Assembly: GCF_000022085.1 (NCBI RefSeq)
Contig: NC_011894.1
Location: 4,083,001 to 4,147,000 of the forward strand
DNA from: Methylobacterium nodulans ORS 2060
GTDB lineage: Bacteria > Pseudomonadota > Alphaproteobacteria > Rhizobiales > Beijerinckiaceae
DNA: 64,000 nt
Reading direction: 5' to 3'
Shown here: piece by piece, positions 17,819-26,494 of the stretch
Position numbering within the stretch: position 1 is the first letter of the stretch
Layout: the number at the start of each line of letters is the position of its first letter
Program-made: the position numbers and the translations under genes
Notes under the pieces: generated by a model
Databases searched by the model: none
What the model was told of the DNA's origin: nothing
Seen by the model: the letters and a program-made list of their open reading frames with translations, nothing else

Positions 17819-18568
17819 ATGAGCCGTCTAACACCCCCGCCTGAGCCATTTGTAATCCTAGCAATGCCGAGAACGGGCACGCACTATCTGGAAGAATTGC
17901 TGAACGAGCATCCGAACGTCTTGAGCAACGGTGAGCTGCTAAACCCGTATGATATGAATTGGCCCGATAAGGACCGCCTGCTCCGTAGCGATTGCGAGCT
18001 CCTTGAGCTTGCCTACCTGCGCTATCCTACGCGGAGCACCAAGGCTAAAGTGACGCACGTTGGCTGCAAGATCAACGAACCTCAGTTTCGCGACCGTCCT
18101 GGCTTATTTGGCGAGCTGGCCAATTGGCCGCGCCTCAAAGTCATCCTGGCACGTCGCAGAAACACATTGGAATCGCTTCGGTCGTTGGTGCAGGCAAGGC
18201 AGTCTGGCCAGTGGCTGAAGTTCAGTTCTGACAATGACGCAACTCCGCCGCCGCGTGTCAATTTATCAATCGCTGATTGCGAGGTCTACTTCAAGGCCGC
18301 CGATGGTTTTCATGACCGGGTCGCGCGCTCCTTTGCGTCGACTGACATGGTTGTGATCGAGTACGAGAGTCTTATTCTTGATCCCAACGCGTGTTTGGAA
18401 TTGATTTGGAATTTTCTGGGAGTTCCAGCGCTTCAGCTTCCTGGTCGCGCGATCCTTCAGCGTCAGGAATCGCGATCGCTGGACCAAACCGTGCAGAATT
18501 TTCATGAGTTGCGACACCATTTCGCGGGTAGACCTTATGTACGATTCTTCAAAGTGGGTGATTTGTGA
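17819..18568 (+). CDS. nodH: NodH, Nod factor sulfotransferase
   Basis: The 249-residue product begins with PPPEPFVILAMPRTGTHYLE, where PRTGTHYLE forms the 5'-phosphosulfate loop for PAPS, and has the second PAPS region at VKVILARRRNTLESLRSLVQ-like residues (LKVILARRRNTLES). It matches NodH, which sulfates the reducing-end sugar of Nod factors. It is AT-rich like the other nod genes and lies downstream of nodJ in the same direction. Next comes an APS kinase, which would supply its sulfate donor. Confidence 0.92.
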   Translation: MSRLTPPPEPFVILAMPRTGTHYLEELLNEHPNVLSNGELLNPYDMNWPDKDRLLRSDCELLELAYLRYPTRSTKAKVTHVGCKINEPQFRDRPGLFGELANWPRLKVILARRRNTLESLRSLVQARQSGQWLKFSSDNDATPPPRVNLSIADCEVYFKAADGFHDRVARSFASTDMVVIEYESLILDPNACLELIWNFLGVPALQLPGRAILQRQESRSLDQTVQNFHELRHHFAGRPYVRFFKVGDL

Positions 18569-18643
18569 TGGAACCACCGCCGATTTCACCCATGACGGAC
18601 CTGTTCTGATTGATGCGGTCGTGAACCGAACTAAGACCGACAC

Positions 18644-19276
18644 ATGATCCCTGCCGACCACCTCGCTCTGCCGAGCACCATCATCCGTCCGAACCTCGCC
18701 ACATCGCGTGCCGGCCTGATGCGGCAGCGGGCCTGCATCGTATGGCTGACCGGGCTGTCGGGGGCGGGCAAGTCCACCCTGGCCAATCTGGTCGAGACCC
18801 GCCTCGCGGCGGAGGACCGCCACGCCTACATCCTCGATGGCGACAACCTGCGCAGCGGCCTCAACCGAGATCTCGGCTTCTCGGATGCCGATCGCATCGA
18901 GAACATGCGCCGCACCGTCGAGGTGGCGCGGCTGATGGCGGATGCGGGGCTGATCGTGATCGTTTCGCTGATCTCGCCCTTCCGGCGCGAGCGTGCGCAG
19001 GCGCGGAAAGCGGCTGGGGCGGTGCCCTTCATCGAGGTTCACGTGGACGCGCCGCTGGCGGAGTGCGAGCGGCGGGATCCCAAGGGGCTGTACCGGCGGG
19101 CGCGCCGCGGGGAGATCGCCCATTTCACCGGGATCGACTCGCCCTACGAGGCGCCCGACGCGCCGGACCTGCGCCTGGATACGAGCGTGCTCACGCCCGA
19201 GCAGGCGGCCGAGCGCCTCATCGGCTACCTTCAGGAGCATGTCCTCGGACGATCATACTCGTCACTTAAGCCCTAG
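18644..19276 (+). CDS. Adenylylsulfate kinase (CysC / NodQ C-terminal type)
   Basis: A 210-residue APS kinase: IVWLTGLSGAGKSTLANLVE (Walker A), LDGDNLRSGLNRDLGFSDAD, RIENMRRTVEVARLMADAG and DPKGLYRRARRGEIAHFTGI. It phosphorylates APS to PAPS. In other rhizobia this domain is the C-terminal half of NodQ, fused to the sulfurylase GTPase; here it stands alone, and no nodP or CysN part is present in the window. The gene is clearly more GC-rich than nodA-nodH, so it may have a separate origin and have been recruited to serve NodH. Confidence 0.88.
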   Translation: MIPADHLALPSTIIRPNLATSRAGLMRQRACIVWLTGLSGAGKSTLANLVETRLAAEDRHAYILDGDNLRSGLNRDLGFSDADRIENMRRTVEVARLMADAGLIVIVSLISPFRRERAQARKAAGAVPFIEVHVDAPLAECERRDPKGLYRRARRGEIAHFTGIDSPYEAPDAPDLRLDTSVLTPEQAAERLIGYLQEHVLGRSYSSLKP

Positions 19277-19306
19277 TTGTTTGGTAGCAACTTGAGCGTT
19301 ATTCGA

Positions 19307-19404
19307 TCAGATGGAAACATACCCAGCGCAGGCGATGAAGTTGGCGCACTCGGCTGATGTGACGGCATCCACCAGCCGGCCGATAGCAGCCCAGAGGCCC
19401 TCAA
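19307..19404 (-). pseudogene. IS630-type transposase C-terminal remnant
   Basis: The minus strand reads EGLWAAIGRLVDAVTSAECA followed by NFIACAGYVSI and a stop at 19307-19309. The form LVDxxTxxECANxxAxxGY is the usual end of IS630-family transposases. No other part of such an element is seen; it abuts a resolvase remnant. Confidence 0.5.
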
Positions 19405-19550
19405 GATGGCATAGCACTCGATGCCGCGCTCCTTCAGCATTGCCACGATGGCCAGCAGCTCGACGGGCGAGCGGCCGAACCGGTCGAGCCGGAACACTGC
19501 CAGCGTGTCACCGGGCCGCGCGTGGTCGAGCAAGTGCCAACCAGGATACC
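19405..19550 (-). pseudogene. Serine recombinase (resolvase) internal remnant
   Basis: The minus strand reads LDHARPGDTLAVFRLDRFGR followed by SPVELLAIVAMLKERGIECYAI. RPGDTLxVxRLDRxGRS is the central motif of Tn3-type resolvases and invertases. The catalytic serine region and the DNA-binding end are missing. It ends just before the efflux adaptor gene. Confidence 0.7.
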
Positions 19551-19555
19551 CCGTG

Positions 19556-20746
19556 ATGTTCCGCCTCCGCCTGCTCGCCGGGCCGCTCGCCGCGCTGATC
19601 CTGCTGCCGCCCGCCGCCCGGGCAAGCCAGACCGAGGTGCCGGTGCCCGCCGTGACGGTCGTGGTCGCGGCCGAGCGCGAGATCGTGGAGCGCACCGTCG
19701 TCACCGGCACCCTGGTGCCGCGCGACGAGATCATGGTCTCGCCCGAGATCGAGGGCTGCCGCATCACCGAACTCCTGGTGGAGGAGGGCGACCGGGTCGC
19801 CCGGGGCGCCGTGCTGGCACGGCTGTCGCGCGAGATGCTGGACACCCAACTCGCCCAGAACGCTGCCGCGATCGCCCGGGCGGAGGCCGCGGTCGATCAG
19901 GCGCGCAGCACCATCGTGCAGGCCGAGGCCGCGCAGGTGGAGGCCGCCCTCGCGCTCGAGCGCACCCGCACCCTGATGAAGTCCGGCAACGCCACCGAGG
20001 CGCTGCTCGAGCAGCGCGTCTCGGCCGCCCGCTCGGCGGACGGACGGCTGGCGGCGGCCCGCAACGGCCTGTCGATCGCGGAGGCCGAGCTGCTGCAGGC
20101 CAAGGCCCAGCGCAAGGAACTCGACCTCAAGCTCGCCCGCACCGAGATCCGCGCGCCGGAGGGCGGCATCGTCAGCCGCCGCGTGGCGCGCGTCGGGGCG
20201 ACGGCGAGCGCCTCCGGCGAGCCGCTGTTCCGTCTGATCGCCCGCGGCGAGATCGAGCTCGAAGGCGAGGTGACCGAGACCGGCATCCCGCGGCTCAAGG
20301 CCGAGGCCCCGGCCCAGCTCGACCTCGACACGGCGGACGGGCCGGTCGTGGTGCCGGGCCGCGTGCGCGCGGTCTATCCGGAGATCGACCGCGCGACGCG
20401 CCTCGGCAAGGTCCGCATCCGCCTGCAGCCCGATCCGCGCCTGCGCATCGGCGCCTTCGCCCGCGGCAGCGTCGAGGTGGCGCGCCGCACCGGCGTCGCC
20501 GTGCCGGTCGCCTCGGTGGTCTACGGCAATGGCGGCGCCACCGTGCTGGTGGTGGCGGGCGACCGGGTCGAGGTGAGGGCGGTCCGCACCGGCCTCTCGG
20601 CCGCGGGCTTCATCGAGATCCGCGACGGGGTGAAGGCGGGCGATGCCGTGGTCGCCCGGGCGGGCAGCTTCCTGCGCGACGGAGACCGGGTCCGGCCGGT
20701 CTTTCCCGCCCAGCAGGCCAGCGCCGACGCCCTCCCGCGCCCCTGA
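19556..20746 (+). CDS. RND efflux periplasmic adaptor (membrane fusion protein)
   Basis: I start this 396-residue protein at MFRLRLLAGPLAALILLPPA, a good signal peptide ending near RAS; an earlier ATG lies in the resolvase remnant. It has the adaptor layout: lipoyl-like half (TGTLVPRDEIMVSPEIEG), a coiled-coil hairpin (AAAIARAEAAVDQARSTIVQ and on), the second half (RTEIRAPEGGIVSRRVARVG) and a beta-barrel end. It joins the inner-membrane pump encoded 41 bases downstream to an outer-membrane channel, which is not encoded here. The substrate cannot be read from the sequence. Its own promoter may have been lost to the recombinase fragment. Confidence 0.92.
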   Translation: MFRLRLLAGPLAALILLPPAARASQTEVPVPAVTVVVAAEREIVERTVVTGTLVPRDEIMVSPEIEGCRITELLVEEGDRVARGAVLARLSREMLDTQLAQNAAAIARAEAAVDQARSTIVQAEAAQVEAALALERTRTLMKSGNATEALLEQRVSAARSADGRLAAARNGLSIAEAELLQAKAQRKELDLKLARTEIRAPEGGIVSRRVARVGATASASGEPLFRLIARGEIELEGEVTETGIPRLKAEAPAQLDLDTADGPVVVPGRVRAVYPEIDRATRLGKVRIRLQPDPRLRIGAFARGSVEVARRTGVAVPVASVVYGNGGATVLVVAGDRVEVRAVRTGLSAAGFIEIRDGVKAGDAVVARAGSFLRDGDRVRPVFPAQQASADALPRP

Positions 20747-20787
20747 CGCCCCGATTCGCTGACGGCGATCCCGCCGAGGACCACCCC

Positions 20788-23700
20788 ATGCGCCTCAACG
20801 TCTCCGCCTGGGCGATCCGCAAGCCGATCCCCTCGATCGTGCTGTTCCTGGTGCTGGGGCTCCTCGGGCTCGTCAGCTTCCGCAGCCTGCCGATCACCCG
20901 CTTCCCCAACATCGACGTGCCGATCGTCTCGGTGTCGATCAACCAGCCGGGCGCGGCGCCCTCCGAACTCCAGACCCAGGTGACCAAGTGGGTCGAGGAT
21001 GCGGTGGCGGGCGTGAAGGGCGTCAAGCACATCACCTCGGCGATCACCGAGGGCAATTCCGCCACCACCATCGAATTCCGCCTGGAGGTCAACACCGACC
21101 GGGCGGTGAACGACGTCAAGGACGCGATCGCCAAGATCCGCATGAACCTGCCGCGGACGATCGAGGAGCCGATCATCAACCGCGTCGAGATCGCGGGCCT
21201 GCCGATCATGGTCTACGGCGCCTCGGCGCCCGCGATGACGCCCGAGGACCTGTCCTGGTTCGTGGATGACGTGGTGGCGCGCCAGATCCAGGGCCTGCGC
21301 GGCGTCGGCGGCGTCGGGCGGCTCGGGGGCGTCGCCCGCGAGGTGCGCGTCACGCTGAAGCCCGACCGGCTGCTGGCGCTCGGCATCACGGCCGCGGACG
21401 TCAACCGGCAGCTGCGCCTCACCAGCGCCGACATGGCGGGCGGGCGGGCGGAGCTCGGCGGCCAGGAGCAGTCGATCCGGACGCTCGCGGCCTCGGCGAG
21501 CCTCGACACACTCGCCGCGACCTCGATCGTGCTGCCGGGCGGGCGCAAGGTGCGCCTCGACGAGCTCGCGACCCTCTCGGACGGCGCCGAGGAGCCGCGC
21601 ACCTTCGCGCGCCTCAACGGCGAGCCGGTCGTGGCCTTCGCCATCTCCCGCGCCAGCGGCGCCAGCGACGCCTCGGTGGCCGAGATCGTGGCCAAGAAGA
21701 TCGACGAGCTGCGCACCGCCTATCCGAACGTGCGCTTCGACCTGATCGACACCTCGGTCACCAACACGATCGGCAACTATCACTCGGCGATGCACGGCCT
21801 GATGGAGGGCGCGGGCCTCGCGGTGCTGGTCGTGTTCCTGTTCCTGCGCGACTGGCGCGCGACGCTCATCGCCGCGGTCGCGCTGCCGCTCTCGGTCTTC
21901 CCGACCTTCTGGGCGATGAGCGCGATGGGCTTCTCGCTCAATGCCGTGAGCCTGCTCGCCATCACGCTCGTCACCGGCATCCTGGTCGACGACGCCATCG
22001 TCGAGATCGAGAACATCGTCCGGCACATCCGGCTCGGCAAGTCGCCCTACCGGGCCGCGCTCGAGGGCGCGGACGAGATCGGGCTTGCGGTCATCGCCAT
22101 CACGGCGACGCTCGTCGCGATCTTCGCGCCGGTCTCCTTCATGGGCGGCATCGCCGGCCAGTACTTCAAGCAGTTCGGCCTCACCATCGCGGCCGCGGTG
22201 TTCATGTCGCTCCTGGTGGCGCGCCTCATCACCCCGATGATGGCGGCCTATTTCATGCGCGACCACGGCCACCACGAGGAGACGCCCGGCCCGGTGATGC
22301 GCACCTATACCCGCGTCGTCGCCTGGTCGGTGCGGCACAAATACGTGACGCTGGTGGTCGGCCTCGCGCTCTTTACGGGCTCCATCCTCTCCACCCGCCT
22401 CCTGCCGGCCGGCTTCCTGCCGAAGGAGGACGCGGCCCGCACGCTCCTCGTGCTGGAACTGCCGCCGGGGGCGCGGCTCGACGACACGATCGCGGTCTCG
22501 GACCGGATCGCCCGGGCGATCCGCTCCCTGCCCGAGGTGAGCTCCGTCTTCGTCGATGGCGGGCGCCAGTTGCCCGGCAAGAAGGAGATCCGGCTCGCGA
22601 CGCTCACCATCAACCTCACGCCGAAGTCTGCGCGCACGCGCAAGCAGGCCGACGTGGAGGCAGCGATCATGGAACTGCTGCGCGACGAGCCGGACCTGCG
22701 CTACTGGTCCCTGCGCGAGGGCGGCCAGCGTGACTTCGCCCTCATCGTCGCCGGGCCCGACACCGCCGTGGTGACGGACGTGGCCGAGCGGATGCAGCGC
22801 GAGGTCGCGGCGATCCCGAACCTCGTCAACGTGATGTCGACGGCGCCCCTCGACCGCACCGAGGTCCGGATCCGGCCGAAGCCGGCGGTCGCCGCCGATC
22901 TCGGCGTCTCGACCGACACCATCGCCGAGACGGTGCGCGTCGGCACGATCGGCGACATCGGCGCGAATCTCGCGAAATTCAACGCCACCGACCGCCAGAT
23001 CCCGATCCGCGTCCAGCTCCCCGTCGAGACTCGCGGCCAGGTCGAGACGCTGGAGAGCCTGAAGGTGCCGACGAAGAGCGGCGCCGCGGTGCCGCTCACC
23101 GCGGTTGCCGACATCAGCCTCGGCCGTGGCCCCACCGCCATCGACCGCTACGACCGGGCGGTGCGCGTCGCGCTCGAGGCCAATCTCCAGGGCTCGGATG
23201 CGCTCGCCGTGGCGATCGCCCAGGCGCTCGCCACGCCGACCGCCCGCAACCTGCCGCCGGGCGTCACCATCCGCCAGACGGGCGACGCCGAGATCATGGG
23301 CGAGGTCTTCGAGGGCTTCGCCATGGCGATGGGCGCCGGCCTGATGATGGTGCTCGGCGTCCTCATCCTGCTGTTCGGCTCCTTCCTGCAGCCGCTCACC
23401 ATCCTGTTCTCGCTGCCGCTCTCGATCGGCGGCGCGATCCTCGGCCTGCTCATCTTCAACCGGCCGATCTCGATGCCGGTCGTCATCGGCATCCTGATGC
23501 TGATGGGTGTGGTGACGAAGAACGCCATCATGCTGGTCGACTTCGCGGTCGAGGAGATGGCCCGCGGCGTCGACCGCATCACGGCCATCGTGGATGCCGG
23601 CCGCAAGCGGGCGCGGCCGATCGTGATGACCACCATCGCCATGGCGGCCGGCATGGTGCCCTCCGCGATGGCGCTCGGCATCGGCGGCGAGTTCCGCTCG

Positions 23701-23901
23701 CCGATGGCGATCGCGGTGATCTCGGGGCTGATCGTCTCGACGCTGCTGTCGCTGCTGTTCGTGCCGGCGATCTTCGTGCTGATGGACGATCTCTCGCGGC
23801 TGTTCGGGCGTCTCTTCGGGCGCTTCGTGGGCGCCGTCGACGAGCCGAAGCCGCAGGCGTCGCAGCCCTACGCCGCGCCGCGCCGGATCGCGGCGGAGTA
23901 G
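20788..23901 (+). CDS. RND-family inner-membrane efflux pump
   Basis: A 1,037-residue protein of the AcrB/MdtB type. It starts AWAIRKPIPSIVLFLVLGLL, has the two large periplasmic loops, and its fourth transmembrane region carries the proton-relay acids in GILVDDAIVEIENIVRHIRL. The second half repeats the fold (MGVVTKNAIMLVDFAVEEMA, then RARPIVMTTIAMAAGMVPSA). The periplasmic adaptor gene precedes it. Length is normal. The opposite strand is open almost throughout but encodes only low-complexity Arg/His/Asp-rich sequence. Confidence 0.95.
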   Translation: MRLNVSAWAIRKPIPSIVLFLVLGLLGLVSFRSLPITRFPNIDVPIVSVSINQPGAAPSELQTQVTKWVEDAVAGVKGVKHITSAITEGNSATTIEFRLEVNTDRAVNDVKDAIAKIRMNLPRTIEEPIINRVEIAGLPIMVYGASAPAMTPEDLSWFVDDVVARQIQGLRGVGGVGRLGGVAREVRVTLKPDRLLALGITAADVNRQLRLTSADMAGGRAELGGQEQSIRTLAASASLDTLAATSIVLPGGRKVRLDELATLSDGAEEPRTFARLNGEPVVAFAISRASGASDASVAEIVAKKIDELRTAYPNVRFDLIDTSVTNTIGNYHSAMHGLMEGAGLAVLVVFLFLRDWRATLIAAVALPLSVFPTFWAMSAMGFSLNAVSLLAITLVTGILVDDAIVEIENIVRHIRLGKSPYRAALEGADEIGLAVIAITATLVAIFAPVSFMGGIAGQYFKQFGLTIAAAVFMSLLVARLITPMMAAYFMRDHGHHEETPGPVMRTYTRVVAWSVRHKYVTLVVGLALFTGSILSTRLLPAGFLPKEDAARTLLVLELPPGARLDDTIAVSDRIARAIRSLPEVSSVFVDGGRQLPGKKEIRLATLTINLTPKSARTRKQADVEAAIMELLRDEPDLRYWSLREGGQRDFALIVAGPDTAVVTDVAERMQREVAAIPNLVNVMSTAPLDRTEVRIRPKPAVAADLGVSTDTIAETVRVGTIGDIGANLAKFNATDRQIPIRVQLPVETRGQVETLESLKVPTKSGAAVPLTAVADISLGRGPTAIDRYDRAVRVALEANLQGSDALAVAIAQALATPTARNLPPGVTIRQTGDAEIMGEVFEGFAMAMGAGLMMVLGVLILLFGSFLQPLTILFSLPLSIGGAILGLLIFNRPISMPVVIGILMLMGVVTKNAIMLVDFAVEEMARGVDRITAIVDAGRKRARPIVMTTIAMAAGMVPSAMALGIGGEFRSPMAIAVISGLIVSTLLSLLFVPAIFVLMDDLSRLFGRLFGRFVGAVDEPKPQASQPYAAPRRIAAE

Positions 23902-23944
23902 GGACTGGAGTCCGTCAGGCGCTTCAATATGCGCGCGAGACCAG

Positions 23945-24064
23945 ATGATGGTGTCCGGCATCAGCGCAAGCGCCTGGAGCCTGTGCCACGCCTCGGTTGC
24001 CACGGTGGAGCGCTACTTGCACGCCCACCACTCCGACACTTCCGCCTGGTATCTGGGAGTGTAG
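23945..24064 (+). pseudogene. Tyrosine recombinase (integrase) C-terminal remnant
   Basis: The frame ends LCHASVATVERYLHAHHSDT followed by SAWYLGV and a stop at 24062-24064. HASVATxERYLHA with the nucleophilic tyrosine is the last motif of phage-type integrases. Nothing upstream supports the rest of the gene. The stretch 24065-24236 shows no gene. Confidence 0.45.
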
Positions 24065-24236
24065 CCGCGAGATGAGATGTGGGCTATTGCGAGAGGTACC
24101 GCTCACATTCGAGGCGCACGCTCGCACTAGGGATCTTGAGGGCCCACTAGAGCGAAGTCTCTGCAGTTTGAGTCGGTGCAGGTAGTCGGCCCAGTCAGGA
24201 TGTGATTAAATGATCTGCTCTCACAGGCGAGCCACT

Positions 24237-24701
24237 ATGCCGTCTGACCTGCAGAATCATTTGCTGGGGGCGCTGCCCGCCGAGAGCTTCGACCGGATCC
24301 GGCCGATGTTCGAGGAGGTCGTCCTGGAGGCGGGCCAGCGGATCGTGACCGCCAACGAGCCGATCAGCCACGTCTACTTTCCCGAAAGCGGAATCGTCTC
24401 CGTCATCTTCAATGTGGGCGGTCGCGGCGTGCTCGACACGCTCGTCGTCGGGCGCGAGGGGATGGTGAGCACCGCGCCGGTGCTCGGCGTCGAACGCGCG
24501 CCCCACGACGTCCAGGTGCGCGTGGCCGGAAGCGCTCTGCGAATCGGGGCCGGTGGCTTGCACCGCCTCGTCATGCAGAGCAGCCTCCTGCACGAGATCC
24601 TGATGCGCTACGTGCAGGTCGTGCTGATCTGGAGCAGCCAGACCGCCCTCGTGTATCGCCGCAACAAGCTCGACGAGCGGCTCGCGCTGTGGCTGCTCTA
24701 T
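24237..24701 (+). pseudogene. Crp/Fnr-family regulator truncated by an insertion sequence
   Basis: The product starts MPSDLQNHLLGALPAESFDR and shows a cyclic-nucleotide-binding-like domain (VYFPESGIVSVIFNVGGRGV, VVGREGMVS) and the dimer helix (RRNKLDERLALWLLY). At 24701/24702 the inverted repeat of an IS5-type element begins, before the helix-turn-helix. The DNA-binding half is not found on the other side of the element. It belongs to the group of short Crp/Fnr proteins common in Methylobacterium and Bradyrhizobium. Confidence 0.82.
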
Positions 24702-25626
24702 GAGTCCGTTGGGAAATGGTTGTTTCATAGTGATAGACGCAAGAAGCCTCGTTGTTGAGGCGGAAAACATGGCAGACGCCGAGATATGAGGCAGCGTATT
24801 GTAATCCAGCTTGAGACGGCGCGATCCCGTGAGGGCGCCAATGTTTTGCTCAATCCGCCACCGTTTCGGAAGAAGCACAAAGCCCTTCGCAAAGTGCGGC
24901 CGTAGAACCACCTCCACGACACGGTTCATTCCAGCCTGAACGGCGTCGATGAAACGGCTCTTGCAGCCACCATCCACCACGATGGTCGTGATCCAGGGAC
25001 ACAGACGAACCAAGCGCTTGACCAGCGGGATGCCGCCATCCTGATCCTGAACGTTGGCTGGGGTCATCATCACCGCCAGCAGGCGTCCGTCGCTGTCGAC
25101 CGCCAGCTGACGCTTGCGTCCCAGAACGTTCTTCCCGGCGTCGTACCCCCCGCTCGCCTTGCGAGGCGTCACACTTCACCGCCTGCGCATCGACAATCGC
25201 CAGGATTGGGCTGGCTTCTTTTCCAGACTTCTCCCGGTCCAGCACGACGAGATGGTGGTTGATCCGTTCCATATGGCCGCCATCAGTGAGCCGCCGCCAA
25301 TCATCGTCGCAGATGCTGGCGGGCGGCAGATCCTTGGGCATCGCATCCCACGGGATCCCGTACCGCTGCACATAGCGGATTCCGTACATGATCTCCCGAA
25401 GGGGATAGGTCCGTGGCTGACCGAGCCCCTTCGCAAGGGGAAGAAGGGGCTCCAAGGCCTGCCACTCGTCATTCGTCATATCACGGGGATATCTCTGATC
25501 ACGACGGTCATTGCCCGATCGATTTTCATCGCTCCAGACCACGGAAGGGCCGCTGATCCATTCAGGACGGGCAGACGTCCTCCAGCATCCCGGATTTTCT
25601 CTTGGCCACCCTTGCCCAGCGGACTC
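24702..25626 (-). mobile_element. IS5-family insertion sequence (about 925 bp)
   Basis: The left end reads GAGTCCGTTGGGAAATGGTT; the right end, read inward, GAGTCCGCTGGGCAAGGGT, matches at 16 of 19 positions as inverted repeats. Between them lies one transposase in two frames. I find no clear target duplication at the two flanks (CTAT versus TCAG), so a rearrangement after insertion is likely. Confidence 0.78.
24704..25542 (-). pseudogene. IS5-family transposase in two overlapping frames
   Basis: The first frame gives MTNDEWQALEPLLPLAKGLG, YVQRYGIPWDAMPKDLPP and the first catalytic aspartate in LAIVDAQAVKCDASQGERG. The second frame continues GGYDAGKNVLGRKRQLAVDS, TTIVVDGGCKSRF (second aspartate) and LPKRWRIEQNIGAL (glutamate). 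The switch falls in a run of six G near 25160. Removing one G would fuse the frames; it may be programmed slippage, as in some IS5 groups, or a mutation. The second frame has no stop before the inverted repeat and reads into the Crp/Fnr gene. Confidence 0.75.
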
Positions 25627-25799
25627 TCAGGCAACGCCATCCGACAGCGTCCGTCGGGTTTGTCGGGTCCGCGCCACAGGCTTGTTGAGCCGGTCCCGTT
25701 TGGCCCCAAGCTACACAGCTGAAAAGCAATCCCACCATGTAGGGCGAGGCGGCGGCCCGCCATCCTGCAAAGCGAGAAGTGCGCGCCGGAGACGGGCAC

Positions 25800-25992
25800 C
25801 GCCGTGCAGGCCCTGGCCATGGCGCCAGGGGCGGCGGGCCGCGGATCGCGGCGGCCTGTGGCGTGACCGTCGCGAACGCCGCGGCCTCTACGCGGCGGGC
25901 GCGGACATCCTCGTGACCTCCGCGCCTTGAGGGGCCGCTCCGGCCGACGTGAAGGTCGTGATCGAGGCCGTGCAGGCCGAGCGACCTGCCGG
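25800..25992 (+). pseudogene. modD-like 3' remnant
   Basis: Read across two frames the sequence gives PRIAAACGVTVANAA, then YAAGADILVTSAP, a stop at 25928-25930, and in the same frame APADVKVVIEA. This fits the end of ModD, a nicotinate-nucleotide-pyrophosphorylase-like protein linked to molybdate uptake genes. One frameshift and one stop are present and the upstream two thirds are missing. From 25993 to 26304 I see no gene. Confidence 0.5.
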
Positions 25993-26304
25993 GGGCTTCA
26001 CCCGACACGGCGCGCTGCGTCGCAGCTGGCGCGGCCCTTGCTGGTGAGGTTTCGCCTCGGCCGTGCGGGCGCGGCCCTCGCCATACCCCATCGCGACGAC
26101 AAGCTCGGCTGAGCCCTCTGTCCGCACGCGGAGCGAGGCGATGCGCACACAGCGACGTGTGAAGGCGCAAGTCCGTGCGGGTGAGGGATGTTCCGCGTCA
26201 GATCCGGATCCCGCCCCTCCCCTCGGCCGTTGCCGCAGCCGCACGCCAATGACCTCACGCGAAAGCCGAGGTCATCTCCCTCCTGCCCCGCCGCTGTCGG
26301 ACAT

Positions 26305-26320
26305 TGTCAGATTCCCGACA
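26305..26320 (+). promoter_or_regulatory. NifA upstream activator site for the GluTR-like gene
   Basis: TGTCAGATTCCCGACA is a perfect TGT-N10-ACA site. It lies about 80 bases upstream of a -24/-12 promoter pointing at the downstream gene. Confidence 0.78.
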
Positions 26321-26398
26321 GCTGAGTGAAGTTTCCGCCAATCACCGGCGGTTCCACTAACGTACTGATCTCAATAGCAAAACTGCTCCAGAAGCATT

Positions 26399-26413
26399 TG
26401 GCACCTCGCTTGC
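26399..26413 (+). promoter_or_regulatory. Sigma-54 promoter of the GluTR-like gene
   Basis: TGGCACCTCGCTTGC has TGGCAC and TTGC with GG and GC ten bases apart, the RpoN consensus. It ends 82 bases before the proposed ATG at 26495. Confidence 0.85.
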
Positions 26414-26494
26414 GCAGAGGTCCGGCAGCGGCGGAGGTCGCCGACGGCGGTGACATCGGGAGCGATGCCGCCATCAACCAAGCGGGGTTTGACC

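Noticed and set aside
19522..20787. 5' extension of the RND pump frame back to 19522
   Set aside because: This part overlaps the adaptor gene in another frame and is Arg/Gly-rich noise; the pump starts at 20788.
20521..24003. 1,160-codon minus-strand frame opposite the RND pump
   Set aside because: Low-complexity Arg/His/Asp sequence caused by codon third-base bias; the pump on the other strand has all expected motifs.
25511..25930. 139-codon plus-strand frame as a whole gene
   Set aside because: Only its last part resembles ModD; the first part lies in the IS5-type element.
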